Assembly (NCBI RefSeq): GCF_000425305.1
Contig: NZ_AUDE01000019.1
Location: forward strand, 1 to 64,000
Length of the DNA: 64,000 bases
Direction: 5' to 3'
Origin: Psychroserpens burtonensis DSM 12212
Lineage (GTDB): Bacteria; Bacteroidota; Bacteroidia; Flavobacteriales; Flavobacteriaceae
Part shown: in pieces, positions 43,350 through 52,783 of the stretch
How the letters are laid out: the number at the start of each line of letters is the position of its first letter
How positions within the stretch are numbered: position 1 is the first letter of the stretch
The notes under the pieces: model-generated
What the model was told of the DNA's origin: nothing
Databases searched by the model: none
The model's input: the letters and a program-made list of their open reading frames with translations, nothing else
Position numbers and translations under genes: made by a program

Positions 43350-45665
43350 ATGAAATTCACTCTCAAGTCTAAATGGCTTAAACGTTTGTTATACACTATT
43401 GCTTTAGGGTTTTCTGCACTTGCCTTATTTTGGTTTTCTGTATATATAGGTCTTTGGGGAACCTTGCCTTCCGAAGAACATATAAAAGATATCAAACATG
43501 CAGAAGCGTCTTTGTTATTAGATGCTGAAAATGAACTACTCGGTAAATATTTTATTTTTGATCGACAAATTGTAACGTATGAAGATCTACCAAAGCATTT
43601 GGTTGATGCCTTGGTAGCGACTGAAGATTCTCGTTTCTATGACCATAATGGAGTGGATTATACGAGTTTATTGCGTGTCTTCTTTAAGTCTATTTTAATG
43701 CATGATAATTCTTCTGGAGGAGGAAGTACTATTAGTCAGCAATTGGTTAAAAACATCTATGGAAGAGAGCACCATGGTTGGTTTACAATGCCTGTAAATA
43801 AAGTCAAGGAGATGATTTTGGCTAAGCGTTTTGAAAACTTGTATTCAAAACAAGATATTATCGTCTTATACTTAAATACGGTACCCTTTAGTGAAAATGT
43901 CTTTGGAATAGAAAGTGCATCCCAACGCTTTTTTAGTGCAAAAACTAAAAATCTTAGTTTAGCGCAATCTGCCACTTTAGTTGGAACTTTGAAGGCTCCT
44001 CACGGGTATAATCCAAGATTGTTTCCTGAGCGAAGTCAATTACGTCGTGATGTCGTTTTACAGCAAATGGAAAAGCATGATTATATCGATAACGCGTTAA
44101 AAAAGGAAACAAGTGATACTTCATTAGAAACGGAATACAGGAAATTTAGTCATATTGATGGTGTCGCTCCTTATTTTAGAGAGAAAATACGATTAGAAGT
44201 TAAGGGGCTATTGGATAGTTTAAATGCCACTAATAAGACGTCTTACGACTTATATAAAGACGGATTAAAAATACATACCACACTTGATATTACGATGCAA
44301 CGCTATGCTGAAAACGCGATGCAGCAGCACATGAAAATAGTTCAAAAGCAATTTGAAAATGCCTACGGTAAAAATGCGCCATGGCTAAAAAACAAAACAT
44401 TAATTACAAATAAAATAAAGAGCTTACCTCTTTATAAAACACTACAAAGGCAAAAATGGAGTGACAAAGCAATCATGGATAGCCTAAATGTGACATCTAA
44501 GTTTACTGGTTTTTCCTGGGAGGACGATGCTGTTTTAGAAGGTTCTATAATTGACAGTATGATACATAATTTAAAATTCTTGAATACCGGTTTTGTCGCT
44601 GTAGATCCTCAAACTGGAGCAATAAAAGCTTATGTTGGAGGCATTGATTTTGAACATTTTAAATATGATCATGTGTCTGTTTCAAAACGACAAGTTGGTT
44701 CTACGTTTAAACCCATAGTTTATACAACTGCTTTAGAATATGGTATTGACCCTTGTGCTTATTATCCAGTTAAAGAAATAACTTATACCAATCAAAAAAA
44801 CTGGACACCTACCAATGGTGGAAAACAGGAAACGGATAGATATCTTAATTATTCGCTTGAGAAGGCATTGAGCGAATCTGTTAACACAATTGCTGTAAAA
44901 GTACTCGAAGATGTTGGCATTGACGCTGTAATCTCACAAGCTAGAAAAATGGGAATTACCTCAGTGTTACCAGAAGTACCCTCTTTAGCCTTAGGTACTG
45001 CGGAAATGTCCATGCTAGAACTCATTGGCGCATACACAAGTTTTGCTAATGAAGGCTACGTGTCAAAACCATTCTATATTACAAAAATTGCAGATAAGTT
45101 TGGAACAATTATTTACGAACGTGCAACAACAGAAACTTTACCAGAAGCCTTTTCTAAAGAAACACGACAATTGATGGTTGAAATGATGAAGTCTACCATA
45201 AATACGGGAACAGCAAGACGGATACGGACTCAATACGGACTCCAAAATGACTTAGCAGGAAAAACAGGAACTACACAAAATAATAAAGATGGTTGGTTTG
45301 TAGGTGTTAGTCCTAAATTGGTTATGTTGTCTTGGGTTGGTAATGATGATCATCGTATTGGGTTTAGTAATACCACTATTGGTCAAGGCGCAAATTCTGC
45401 ATTACCAACAGTAGCTTTGTTTTTAAAGCAAATGAATGCCGATCAAAAATTCAATACGATTACAAAAGCTAAATTTGAAATGCCTAGTGAAGAGGTTCTC
45501 AATGCCTTAGCTTGTGCTGCAGAAAAGCGTGATGGATTCTTAAAACGTATGTTCAAAAAGGATCAAAAAGAACGCGAGTTTGATACCGTTTCCGAAGAAG
45601 ATAAAAAGAAAAAGAAACGAGGACTATTTGGGTTTTTGAAGAAGAAAGAAAAGGATAATAAATAA
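43350..45665 (+). CDS. PBP1A-type bifunctional peptidoglycan synthase
   Basis: 771 residues. One N-terminal membrane anchor (about 10-35) is followed by a GT51 glycosyltransferase domain (about 55-240, with the catalytic Glu in VATEDSRFYDHNGVD and GGSTISQQLVKN) and a transpeptidase domain with SxxK in GSTFKPIVY, SxN in SESVNTIAV and KTG in AGKTGTTQNNKDGWFVG. The C-terminus is a Lys-rich tail (about 735-771). The enzyme polymerises and cross-links peptidoglycan in the periplasm. It is monocistronic and convergent with the lipoprotein gene. Confidence 0.95.
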   Translation: MKFTLKSKWLKRLLYTIALGFSALALFWFSVYIGLWGTLPSEEHIKDIKHAEASLLLDAENELLGKYFIFDRQIVTYEDLPKHLVDALVATEDSRFYDHNGVDYTSLLRVFFKSILMHDNSSGGGSTISQQLVKNIYGREHHGWFTMPVNKVKEMILAKRFENLYSKQDIIVLYLNTVPFSENVFGIESASQRFFSAKTKNLSLAQSATLVGTLKAPHGYNPRLFPERSQLRRDVVLQQMEKHDYIDNALKKETSDTSLETEYRKFSHIDGVAPYFREKIRLEVKGLLDSLNATNKTSYDLYKDGLKIHTTLDITMQRYAENAMQQHMKIVQKQFENAYGKNAPWLKNKTLITNKIKSLPLYKTLQRQKWSDKAIMDSLNVTSKFTGFSWEDDAVLEGSIIDSMIHNLKFLNTGFVAVDPQTGAIKAYVGGIDFEHFKYDHVSVSKRQVGSTFKPIVYTTALEYGIDPCAYYPVKEITYTNQKNWTPTNGGKQETDRYLNYSLEKALSESVNTIAVKVLEDVGIDAVISQARKMGITSVLPEVPSLALGTAEMSMLELIGAYTSFANEGYVSKPFYITKIADKFGTIIYERATTETLPEAFSKETRQLMVEMMKSTINTGTARRIRTQYGLQNDLAGKTGTTQNNKDGWFVGVSPKLVMLSWVGNDDHRIGFSNTTIGQGANSALPTVALFLKQMNADQKFNTITKAKFEMPSEEVLNALACAAEKRDGFLKRMFKKDQKEREFDTVSEEDKKKKKRGLFGFLKKKEKDNK

Positions 45666-45686
45666 GATTTATCTAGTCCCTTTTTA

Positions 45687-46352
45687 CTAATTAATAATGT
45701 CTTCCGCTTTTTCTTCTTTTATGACTAGAGGATTAATTAGTTGTTCTTCTTCTAGAACAACAATAGCTAATCTAACGTAATCATTTACGGTTTTTTCTAT
45801 AGATCTTGGATCTGTGATGTTGATATAGCCTTTCCAAATAAGTTCTCTGTCTTTAGTTGGACAAATACAATACATGGAGGTTTCTGCTTTATAAATTTTA
45901 AATTCCTCATAGTAGTCAGGATTATAGAACACATCTTGATGTCGCAAATACTCATCTTTAAATTTTAGATATGTTTCATCAAAATTTTCATAATCTTTAC
46001 GATAGGCTGTTTTATCTTCAACACCTACGATTTTAGTAAGTAGGATGGTGTCAAACCCCTCTACAATAAGCTGACTCTCCAGAGCATCTAAGTCGGCCTC
46101 CGTCATTTTATCAGTTTTAGTAGCATCTATGATATCTAAACTAATGACAGCTTCAGCACCTCTGAGTTCTAATTCAACTTTTAGTTTTTCTTCAAACTGT
46201 TGTCTTGCTGCTTCGTCTGAAGTTAATCCTATAACAAGAACCTTATAAGGCTCATACGTATCAATATCTGGGTTTTTCCAGCTTTCTACTAATTGAGCTG
46301 AAGAGCAGCTCATAAAAATAGTGGCTACTAGTATTAAGATTAATTTTTTCAT
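45687..46352 (-). CDS. Putative lipoprotein of unknown function
   Basis: 221 residues with a lipoprotein signal (FMSCSS, Cys16). The start of the mature protein, LVESWKNPDIDTYEPYKVLVIGLT, is typical of Bacteroidota DUF4136-like or CsgG-like lipoproteins that form a Rossmann-like fold, but I cannot assign a family. The middle is rich in Tyr and acidic residues. It lies 17 bp after a helical hypothetical gene downstream of hsp20, so it may belong to the same stress operon. Confidence 0.72.
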   Translation of the reverse strand: MKKLILILVATIFMSCSSAQLVESWKNPDIDTYEPYKVLVIGLTSDEAARQQFEEKLKVELELRGAEAVISLDIIDATKTDKMTEADLDALESQLIVEGFDTILLTKIVGVEDKTAYRKDYENFDETYLKFKDEYLRHQDVFYNPDYYEEFKIYKAETSMYCICPTKDRELIWKGYINITDPRSIEKTVNDYVRLAIVVLEEEQLINPLVIKEEKAEDIIN

Positions 46353-46369
46353 AACAATTTTTATGTCAG

Positions 46370-46819
46370 TTATTTTTTATCGATTAGGTGTCTTAATTTT
46401 TCTTCCTTTTTGATGTTTTTTATAATGCTGAAGAGTTGTGTTTTTAATGATTTATATTCTTTTAGAAAAGCTGCAATTGCAATAATTAAATCACTATGCT
46501 CTTTGGTGTATGCCTTTTCTTCTTCTAATTGATCAATTCCATCTACCATTACTTGAAGTTCATTTTCATGAATCTTAATAGCCTCTATGAGTAGGTTGTT
46601 CTGTTTTTCTGATCTATTTATAGCATCAATAATTTCCTTATTATCAGAAAATTTTCCAGATTCAATTAATTGAGTTGTAAACGTGGTTATGAGATCTTCA
46701 AAAAACAGATGTTCGTCTTTTGTGAATTTTAATTCAGATAACCATTCTTGTGAAGTATTATGCATGTCTTCTGGGCTTAGCCATTCTACATAGCGTGCCT
46801 GTGTTTGTATTGTTTTCAT
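46370..46819 (-). CDS. Helical hypothetical protein in the hsp20 operon
   Basis: 149 residues, all alpha-helical, with probable coiled-coil segments (about 60-130: EKQNNLLIEAIKIHENELQVMVDGIDQLEEE). No signal peptide or membrane segment. I do not recognise the family. It is 65 bp downstream of hsp20 and separated from it by a 10-bp stem-loop, which could tune expression. A role in the stress response is inferred only from position. Confidence 0.75.
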   Translation of the reverse strand: MKTIQTQARYVEWLSPEDMHNTSQEWLSELKFTKDEHLFFEDLITTFTTQLIESGKFSDNKEIIDAINRSEKQNNLLIEAIKIHENELQVMVDGIDQLEEEKAYTKEHSDLIIAIAAFLKEYKSLKTQLFSIIKNIKKEEKLRHLIDKK

Positions 46820-46835
46820 AGTGTGATTTTTTATA

Positions 46836-46878
46836 TAAGAAAGCAGAAAGTAATCCCTCTAATCACAATCTGCTTTCT
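46836..46878 (-). other. Stem-loop between hsp20 and the next gene
   Basis: AAGAAAGCAG (46836-46845) pairs with CTGCTTTCTT (46869-46878), 10 bp with a 23-nt loop. On the minus strand it follows the hsp20 stop by a few bases but lacks a T run, so it may be an mRNA-stabilising or partial-termination element. Confidence 0.45.
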
Positions 46879-46884
46879 TGATTA

Positions 46885-47340
46885 TTATATAATTTTAATA
46901 ACCTTTTTAGGCTTCTGTTTCGCTTCTGCTGCTTCTTTCTTTTGAAGTTTTAACCTAAGAATACCGTTTTTGTAAATAGCTTTTACATCTTGATCAGTAT
47001 TAACTAATTGCGGTAGATTTAATGATCTTTTAAATGAATTGTAATTAAACTCCTTACGAGTGTAGCCTTTAACTTTGTCTTCGGTTTCTTTTTGCTTTTC
47101 ACCGCACACATTGAGTGTGTTGTTCACAATAGTAATTTCAAAATCTTTTTTTGAGAATCCAGGAGCTGCAAATTCAATTTCAAAGTCTTGGTTGTGTTCT
47201 TTGATATTCATTGCAGGCATTAAACTGTCTTCATCTAAAAAGTCATTGTTGAAAAAATCATCGCTACCTAAAAAGTTTTTAAGATTGTCATTTGACCATG
47301 GTAATAGTCTGTTTCCGTTTTTAGATTTAATAAGTGACAT
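46885..47340 (-). CDS. Hsp20/alpha-crystallin small heat shock protein
   Basis: 151 residues. The alpha-crystallin domain (about 42-140) starts at MPAMNIKEHNQDFEIEFAAPGFSKKDFEI and ends with the conserved AxYKNGILRLKL motif (AIYKNGILRLKLQKK). The short C-terminal extension carries the K-V-I-K-I-I residues that mediate oligomerisation. It holds unfolding proteins. A Crp/Fnr-like site with a well-placed -7 box lies 38-80 bp upstream. Confidence 0.96.
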   Translation of the reverse strand: MSLIKSKNGNRLLPWSNDNLKNFLGSDDFFNNDFLDEDSLMPAMNIKEHNQDFEIEFAAPGFSKKDFEITIVNNTLNVCGEKQKETEDKVKGYTRKEFNYNSFKRSLNLPQLVNTDQDVKAIYKNGILRLKLQKKEAAEAKQKPKKVIKII

Positions 47341-47377
47341 AATTTTAGAATTTTAATGTTATACTTTATTCATGTCA

Positions 47378-47420
47378 CTAAGTTACTAATTAAGCCTGCT
47401 TTTTAAAATGATAAATATCA
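47378..47420 (-). promoter_or_regulatory. Fnr-like site and promoter of hsp20
   Basis: TGATAAATATCA (47409-47420) is a TGAT-N4-ATCA palindrome. On the minus strand the -7 box TAACTTAG (47378-47385, 7/8) starts 35 nt after the first base of the site. Confidence 0.75.
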
Positions 47421-47437
47421 GTTTCGTAACGCATTAC

Positions 47438-48811
47438 TTAAACGATTACTTTTTCAACATCTGTTAGCTTTGGAATACTCACATGCCACCCATAAACATC
47501 CTTTATCTTTACTCTAAATGCATCTAGAGCTGTAGGTTCTCCGTGGACTAAATATACTTTTTCTGGTATGTTTTTAATGGTACTCATCCAATTTATTAAA
47601 TCCTTTTGATCTGCATGAGCCGATAAACTTTCAATGCTTTTAATTGTAGCGTTTACAGGATAATATTTTCCAAAGAAACGAATTTCGTGAGCACCATCTA
47701 GAAGTTGTCTTCCACGAGTCCCCTCAGCTTGATACCCAACTATCAGTACTGTAGTTGATGGCTCATCAATGAGCTGTTGCAAATAGGTAAGTACTCTCCC
47801 TCCGGTGACCATTCCACTTCCAGCAATAATTATTTTAGACCGTTTATCATCAATTGTTTCCCAAGTTTCTTTGTAGGATTGAATGATGTTAACATGGTTA
47901 CACATCGCATTATAATCCTCTATTGGGAGTTTATGCCATGCAGGAAACCTTTTAAAAACATCTAATACATTGTTGCCCATTGGACTATCAACAAATATTG
48001 GGATATTTGGAATTTTATTCTTTTTGTATAATTTCCATAGAATATACATGAGCGTTTGTAGTCGCTCAACAGCAAAACTCGGGATAATCAGGTTGCCCTT
48101 TTTATGTAGGGTTTCTATAATGATTTCAGTGAGAAAATCTTCAGTGTTGTCTGCTGGGTGCAATTTATTTCCGTAGGTGCTTTCTATAAACAAAAAATCA
48201 GCCCATTCAGGAGTTTTTGGATCCTTGAGGAGGTGGTCATCTTGTCGACCAATATCTCCCGAAAACACAAAACGCTTTCCGTTGATGTCAATTTCTATAA
48301 ATGTTGCACCAATAATATGACCATTATATTGAAAACGATAGGAGATATGCTCAGATAACAGAATCCATTTATCGTCTAATTCTAAATTAAATAATTTTAG
48401 GGTGCTCTCAGTATCTTTAATTGTATAAAATGGTAGAGCAGGAGTATGTTTGCTATATTTTTCTTTGTTTGCTTTATGGGCTTCTTCTTCATGAATTTTA
48501 GCACTATCCTCTAATATGATTTTTGCTATAGCCAAAGTAGGTGCTGTACCAATAATTTTTCCTGTAAACCCTTGTTGTATTAATCGAGGTAAGTAACCAA
48601 CGTGGTCTAAATGACCATGTGTTAATAAAACAACATCAATAGTTGAAACGTCTACAGGGAGATCGACCCAGTTAAGTTTTCTAAGCTCTTTTAGTCCTTG
48701 GAACATACCACAATCAATAAGTATGTTTTTTTCTGAAGTTTCGATAAGAAATTTGGAACCAGTGACAACTCCTGCGGCTCCTAAAAAATTAATTTTTACA
48801 AATTTTTCCAT
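47438..48811 (-). CDS. Beta-CASP metallo-beta-lactamase-fold ribonuclease-like protein
   Basis: 457 residues from ATG at 48811 (MEKFVKINFLGAAGVV); an upstream ATG at 48850 overlaps the previous gene and is less likely. MBL motifs: LTHGHLDHVGYLP (HxHxDH), FSGDIGRQDD, and a late SAHADQ. The beta-CASP insert includes PSFAVERLQTLMYIL, and the RMMBL end has VGYQAEGTRGRQLLDGA and YLVHGEP. Proteins of this layout (CPSF73/RNase J-like, YsgF type) are RNA nucleases. It is the third gene of a Usp-linked run and lies 98 bp upstream of hsp20. Confidence 0.92.
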   Translation of the reverse strand: MEKFVKINFLGAAGVVTGSKFLIETSEKNILIDCGMFQGLKELRKLNWVDLPVDVSTIDVVLLTHGHLDHVGYLPRLIQQGFTGKIIGTAPTLAIAKIILEDSAKIHEEEAHKANKEKYSKHTPALPFYTIKDTESTLKLFNLELDDKWILLSEHISYRFQYNGHIIGATFIEIDINGKRFVFSGDIGRQDDHLLKDPKTPEWADFLFIESTYGNKLHPADNTEDFLTEIIIETLHKKGNLIIPSFAVERLQTLMYILWKLYKKNKIPNIPIFVDSPMGNNVLDVFKRFPAWHKLPIEDYNAMCNHVNIIQSYKETWETIDDKRSKIIIAGSGMVTGGRVLTYLQQLIDEPSTTVLIVGYQAEGTRGRQLLDGAHEIRFFGKYYPVNATIKSIESLSAHADQKDLINWMSTIKNIPEKVYLVHGEPTALDAFRVKIKDVYGWHVSIPKLTDVEKVIV

Positions 48812-48824
48812 TTTGATTTTTTGT

Positions 48825-49664
48825 TTAGAGACATAGTTGTGAGATTTCATTTAGAATTTTTTCTTTTCTTGTTTCAGATACTCCTAAATGATCTAAGAAA
48901 AAACTATCATTTATTAATTCGCGACAGAGTACAATATCTCTACTTAATAAAAATTGCTTTTCTCTGTTTGTAAGTTGCGTGGAGACTGTTATTGGGTATA
49001 ATCCTAATCTATCAATTCTATCTTTTAGACCGCTATTTTTTGGGTGATCCCAGCTTAATAGATATAGACCACAGCAGTTGCCATATCGCAATGCATCCTT
49101 GGTAAACCTTGTATTAGTGACAACCCAACCTGGATTGAGTGTAGTTTCCTTTTTTGAACTTTGATACCAATTGTCTCTTACATCACGATACCGTGAGTTG
49201 ATATATAAAGGGATTTTGACATTACAATTTTGACCTTGGTCACTATGAAATTTACATTCAATTATAGTTGCTTCATAGTTTTTGAAGGCTATAACATCTA
49301 TTTCATGTGATACACACTTACCTTGTAAGGTGGTGCTAACTTGAGTCTTATATCCTGAAAAATTTAAAATAGCACTCACAAAACGTTCAAAAGGAAAGCC
49401 AGTAGGTCCTAACTCATATATTGCCTTTTTGAGTTTGTATTTTGAAGCGAGATGACTTTTGTTTTTTTTAAGTAAAGCGAACGCTCTGTTGTAAATCTCT
49501 TTAGTAGAAATGCCTTGATATAACTCATCACGAACTTTGTCTAAAATTTGATTAACAATAGTATCATCTGCTCCAGTTTTTTTTAAAGACGATCGTAATT
49601 TATCGAGTGAAAATTTTACTTTTTCACCAGAAGATTTAATGACTTCTATATTTTGAATTTCCAT
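48825..49664 (-). CDS. ATP-cone domain protein with restriction-endonuclease-like (PD-(D/E)xK) domain
   Basis: 279 residues. Residues about 3-90 form an ATP-cone (EVIKSSGEKVKFSLDKLRSSLKKTGA), the regulatory domain known from ribonucleotide reductases and NrdR. Residues about 93-200 match Mrr-like nucleases: FPFERFVSAILNFSGYKTQ, HEIDVIAFK and TIIECKFH supply the D...ExK metal site. A C-terminal helical region follows. ATP-dependent nuclease regulation is inferred. It precedes the beta-CASP gene by 13 bp, which suggests a nucleic-acid processing pair. Confidence 0.85.
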   Translation of the reverse strand: MEIQNIEVIKSSGEKVKFSLDKLRSSLKKTGADDTIVNQILDKVRDELYQGISTKEIYNRAFALLKKNKSHLASKYKLKKAIYELGPTGFPFERFVSAILNFSGYKTQVSTTLQGKCVSHEIDVIAFKNYEATIIECKFHSDQGQNCNVKIPLYINSRYRDVRDNWYQSSKKETTLNPGWVVTNTRFTKDALRYGNCCGLYLLSWDHPKNSGLKDRIDRLGLYPITVSTQLTNREKQFLLSRDIVLCRELINDSFFLDHLGVSETRKEKILNEISQLCL

Positions 49665-49742
49665 ACTATTGTTTTAAAAATGGCCATACCCAATACGGGT
49701 TTTGATAGTTTAACGTCACTAACTAATTAAACATGTAGAGCT

Positions 49743-50150
49743 TTAAAGCGACACAAAAAAGTCTTTTACCCAGGCCTTTACTTGATTATCTGTCATGCTA
49801 TCAGTCTTTCTTGTGCCTTTTATTTTGGTGCTCAAAAGTGTGTGATTTTGATGTAATTCCTCACTAAATTTTTTATTTGTTCCTGCAGGACCAAAAAGGA
49901 CTAATGCATCACTATCACTAATCTTGGCAATTATATTTTTAAAATACAGCTTTAGTTGTTGCTTTTCGCGTTCTAAATATTTACTGTCTTGTACAACGTC
50001 TTGTGGGCCCCCTTTTTGACGTGTTCCTGAACCGCCACGAATATTATAATGTTCTATGTTTGATGAAACAGTTTGAAGCGTTTCCTTGTCATTCTCAATA
50101 GTTACAATGAGTGCTTTGTCTTTGTCTAACCAGATGCCTGTTTTTTTCAT
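49743..50150 (-). CDS. Hypothetical protein with possible eRF1-like N-terminal fold
   Basis: 135 residues. It starts with KTGIWLDKDKALIVTIENDKETLQTV, a pattern of an acidic strand pair seen in bacterial release-factor-like (baeRF) proteins and other RNase-H-like small proteins, followed by a Gly/Arg-rich loop (IRGGSGTRQKGG) and ALVLFGPAGTNKKFSEEL. I am not certain of the family. It starts 12 bp after a universal stress protein and is very probably in the same operon. Confidence 0.68.
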   Translation of the reverse strand: MKKTGIWLDKDKALIVTIENDKETLQTVSSNIEHYNIRGGSGTRQKGGPQDVVQDSKYLEREKQQLKLYFKNIIAKISDSDALVLFGPAGTNKKFSEELHQNHTLLSTKIKGTRKTDSMTDNQVKAWVKDFFVSL

Positions 50151-50162
50151 TTTAAATATGTT

Positions 50163-51017
50163 TTAGTTTCTTAAATCGTGCATTACTAATAGGGGTATGT
50201 TTAAGTAAAATGTGATTTCCTTTACCAAAGTATTTGTAAGGATACTTCCAAAAAAAGTATGTTTTTTGTTTGTAAATGCAACCATATCACTGCCTCTACT
50301 TTCAACAAAAATATTAATGGAACTCATTATATTATTTTGGGACAAATCATGAAATTTATAATCGTTACCCTCTAAAATATCTTCAAGTAGTTGTTTGTTT
50401 TCTTTTTGAGTTTTATCTAACTCATGTTCTTCACGTATATGGAGAACAACAATGGAGGCATTACTTTTTTTAGTTATGTGTATCAAATAGTTCAACTCTC
50501 TTCTTTTATAATTGGTTTTATAATTAGTTGGAAAAACAATTTCTTTTGGTAATTTTATTTTTGCTTTTTGAGGTACAACGATCACAGGGCAATTACGTAC
50601 TTTCTCCATCACATATATAGCTGTACTTCCAAATGCTGTTGCTCTTGAATGTGTTTCGCCTTTTGTGCCCATTATAATCATTTCAATGTCCTTTTGATCT
50701 ACAGCATTTTTAATAGCTTCAATAGGGTCGTTAAAGACAGACATTGTTTTAAATTCATGTTTTGGATTTTCATATTCAGTCATAGCAATCATATCATACG
50801 TTTTTGCTAAGCCATTTTCTGAACTTAATTTTGCGGTTTCATATAATTCACTTCCAGGCTCCATTTTGAGTATGTTTTCCATAAAATTAATTGGAGATAA
50901 GAATACATTAAGTAAGTAGAAAATACAAGTGTCATTTTTGTATAACTCTATAGCATAATGCAAAGCATGGGTAGCATTCTTTGAGAAGTCTGTTGGGATT
51001 AAAATTTTATGTTTCAT
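50163..51017 (-). CDS. Tandem universal stress protein
   Basis: 284 residues, two UspA domains in tandem. The first (about 1-145) has the ATP-binding signature GTKGETHSRATAFGSTA; the second lacks it and ends in an NKKHTFFGS segment and IPLLVM. The start IPTDFSKNATHALHYA is typical. Usp proteins bind ATP or other nucleotides and accumulate in growth arrest. It opens a run followed by the 135-residue protein, ATP-cone nuclease and beta-CASP genes. I find no exact Fnr-like site in the 120 bp upstream. Confidence 0.92.
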   Translation of the reverse strand: MKHKILIPTDFSKNATHALHYAIELYKNDTCIFYLLNVFLSPINFMENILKMEPGSELYETAKLSSENGLAKTYDMIAMTEYENPKHEFKTMSVFNDPIEAIKNAVDQKDIEMIIMGTKGETHSRATAFGSTAIYVMEKVRNCPVIVVPQKAKIKLPKEIVFPTNYKTNYKRRELNYLIHITKKSNASIVVLHIREEHELDKTQKENKQLLEDILEGNDYKFHDLSQNNIMSSINIFVESRGSDMVAFTNKKHTFFGSILTNTLVKEITFYLNIPLLVMHDLRN

Positions 51018-51137
51018 AGTATTGGTCTTTAAGACTTAGTCTAATAATTGTCGCCTTGTGAGTACTTCGATTCTGTCAAGTTATAATGACCTTAGAGTGA
51101 GCTATATGGTGATTATTTGCTATTATTATTATTATTA

Positions 51138-52724
51138 TTATTTGAAATACTTTTTTATTACAGCAAGTAATTTGACTTTATTAAACGGTTTAGAAATATA
51201 ATCGTTACAGCCTGCCTTAATTACCTTTTCATTGTCACCGTTTAGAGCAAATCCTGTTTGCGCTATTATGATAACATCTTTATTGAATTTTCTAATTTGT
51301 CTACTTGCTTCATATCCATTTAAATCAGGCATTTGAATGTCCATGAGAATTAAATCAATGTCAGGATTATCACGACAAATATCTACAGCTTCTTTACCAG
51401 TAACCGCTTTAAGAATTACCGCACTGTGGTTTTTAACTATGGTAGACATAAGTATTCTCGATATTTCATCGTCATCTGCAATTAATACTTTTAGTTTCGA
51501 AGCTTCAGGTTCAACCGTTACGCCAGAATCTTCAAACCAATCTTCATTATTATCAACAAGTTTATCTTTAAATTTAGTACGATATGGCAGTGTGAAATAA
51601 AATATAGATCCTTTCCCTTCTTGGCTCTCCATCCAAATTTTTCCACCAAGCATTTCTGCGTATGCCCTAGAAATCGACAAGCCCAAACCTGCTCCTTGAT
51701 GTGCTTTTTTATTGGCAATATCAGCTTGTATAAAACGCTTGAAAATAGCTTTTTGCCTGTCTTTGGGTATCCCAATACCTGTGTCTTTTATTTGAAATTC
51801 TAGTTCTTTGGAGTCCTTTTCTCTTTTTAGTATATATCCCAATTCTATGGTGCCTTTGTTGGTGTATTTAATGGCGTTTTTAACAAGATTAGTGAGAATA
51901 GAATACAGTTTTTCACTATCTGTTTTAATAAAGGCTTCTTTGTTTGTTAAACCTTTTTTAATTTTAAAATGTATGCCTTTAGCCTCAACTTGAGGTTTAA
52001 AGAAGGTATAAATGAATTCTATTTGCTTGTTAATATTTGCTTGTTGGATATTAACTTCCATTAGTCCTGATTCTATTTTCGAAATATTAATAATATCATT
52101 AATAATATTAAGCATTCGTAATCCGCTTTTTTTGATGATTGTAATATATTTTTGTTGCTCATCTCCGGTGAGACCTGGTTCTTTTAATAAATCGGCAAAA
52201 CCGAGTATACCATTCATCGGCGTTCGTATTTCGTGACTCATATTAGCTAAAAAAGCTGATTTTAATTTGTCGCTTTCTTCCGCGTGATCTTTAGCAATTA
52301 TTAATTCATCGGCACGTTTTTGCTTTTCTTTATTTTGGAATAGCAGTTCTCTATTAGCAATTATTAATTCATCTGCCCGTTTTTGCTTTTCTTTATTTTG
52401 GAATAGCAGTTCTCTATTAGCAATTATTAATTCATCTGCCCGTTTTTGTTTTTCTTTATTTTGAAAGCGAAGTTCTTTATTGGCAATACCTAACTCTGCT
52501 GCTCGTTTCTCCTTTTCTTCATCTTGAAACCTAATTTGTAGATTTGCAATACCTAGCGTTGTTTCATATTCGTCCTTTTCTTTATCTTGAAATTCAATTT
52601 CTGTGTTGGCAATTATTAATTTATCTGAATGTGTTTCTACTAAAAGTCTTAAAGACTTATTCTCCTTAAGTAATTCCTGTAACTGCCTTATGAGTTCTTT
52701 TTTTGTTTGGTTTTGAATATTCAT
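51138..52724 (-). CDS. Soluble hybrid histidine kinase with coiled-coil repeat and receiver
   Basis: 528 residues without membrane segments or a PAS domain. Residues about 35-150 are a coiled coil of five 21-residue repeats (pattern ELxIANxELxFQNKEKQKRAD), equal to three heptads each. The kinase core follows: H-box MSHEIRTPMNG (about 164), N-box NAIKYTN, G-boxes DTGIGIPKD and GAGLGLSISR. The receiver (about 410-528) has ADDDE, phospho-Asp in LMDIQMPD, and Lys in ISKPFN. The input is unknown; the coiled coil may be the sensor or dimerisation rod. The gene ends in a TAT microsatellite (51121-51141). An Fnr-like site lies 91 bp upstream. Confidence 0.93.
   Translation of the reverse strand: MNIQNQTKKELIRQLQELLKENKSLRLLVETHSDKLIIANTEIEFQDKEKDEYETTLGIANLQIRFQDEEKEKRAAELGIANKELRFQNKEKQKRADELIIANRELLFQNKEKQKRADELIIANRELLFQNKEKQKRADELIIAKDHAEESDKLKSAFLANMSHEIRTPMNGILGFADLLKEPGLTGDEQQKYITIIKKSGLRMLNIINDIINISKIESGLMEVNIQQANINKQIEFIYTFFKPQVEAKGIHFKIKKGLTNKEAFIKTDSEKLYSILTNLVKNAIKYTNKGTIELGYILKREKDSKELEFQIKDTGIGIPKDRQKAIFKRFIQADIANKKAHQGAGLGLSISRAYAEMLGGKIWMESQEGKGSIFYFTLPYRTKFKDKLVDNNEDWFEDSGVTVEPEASKLKVLIADDDEISRILMSTIVKNHSAVILKAVTGKEAVDICRDNPDIDLILMDIQMPDLNGYEASRQIRKFNKDVIIIAQTGFALNGDNEKVIKAGCNDYISKPFNKVKLLAVIKKYFK
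52291..52632 (-). repeat. 63-bp tandem repeats encoding a coiled coil
   Basis: Units begin at 52291, 52354, 52417, 52480, 52543 and (partial) 52606, always 63 bp apart. The 52291 and 52354 units are identical at 61 of 63 positions, so recent slippage or unequal crossover is likely; older units are more diverged. Confidence 0.9.
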
Positions 52725-52783
52725 GCCTATTTTGTTTAATTTATGAAGTGCTCATACTTTGCAATAGGTAAAGCTCGTTTCTA

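Noticed and set aside
51121-51141. TAT microsatellite at the 3' end of the hybrid kinase gene
   Set aside because: Seven TAT units that include the stop codon; simple AT-rich slippage, with no effect on the protein unless the frame shifts.
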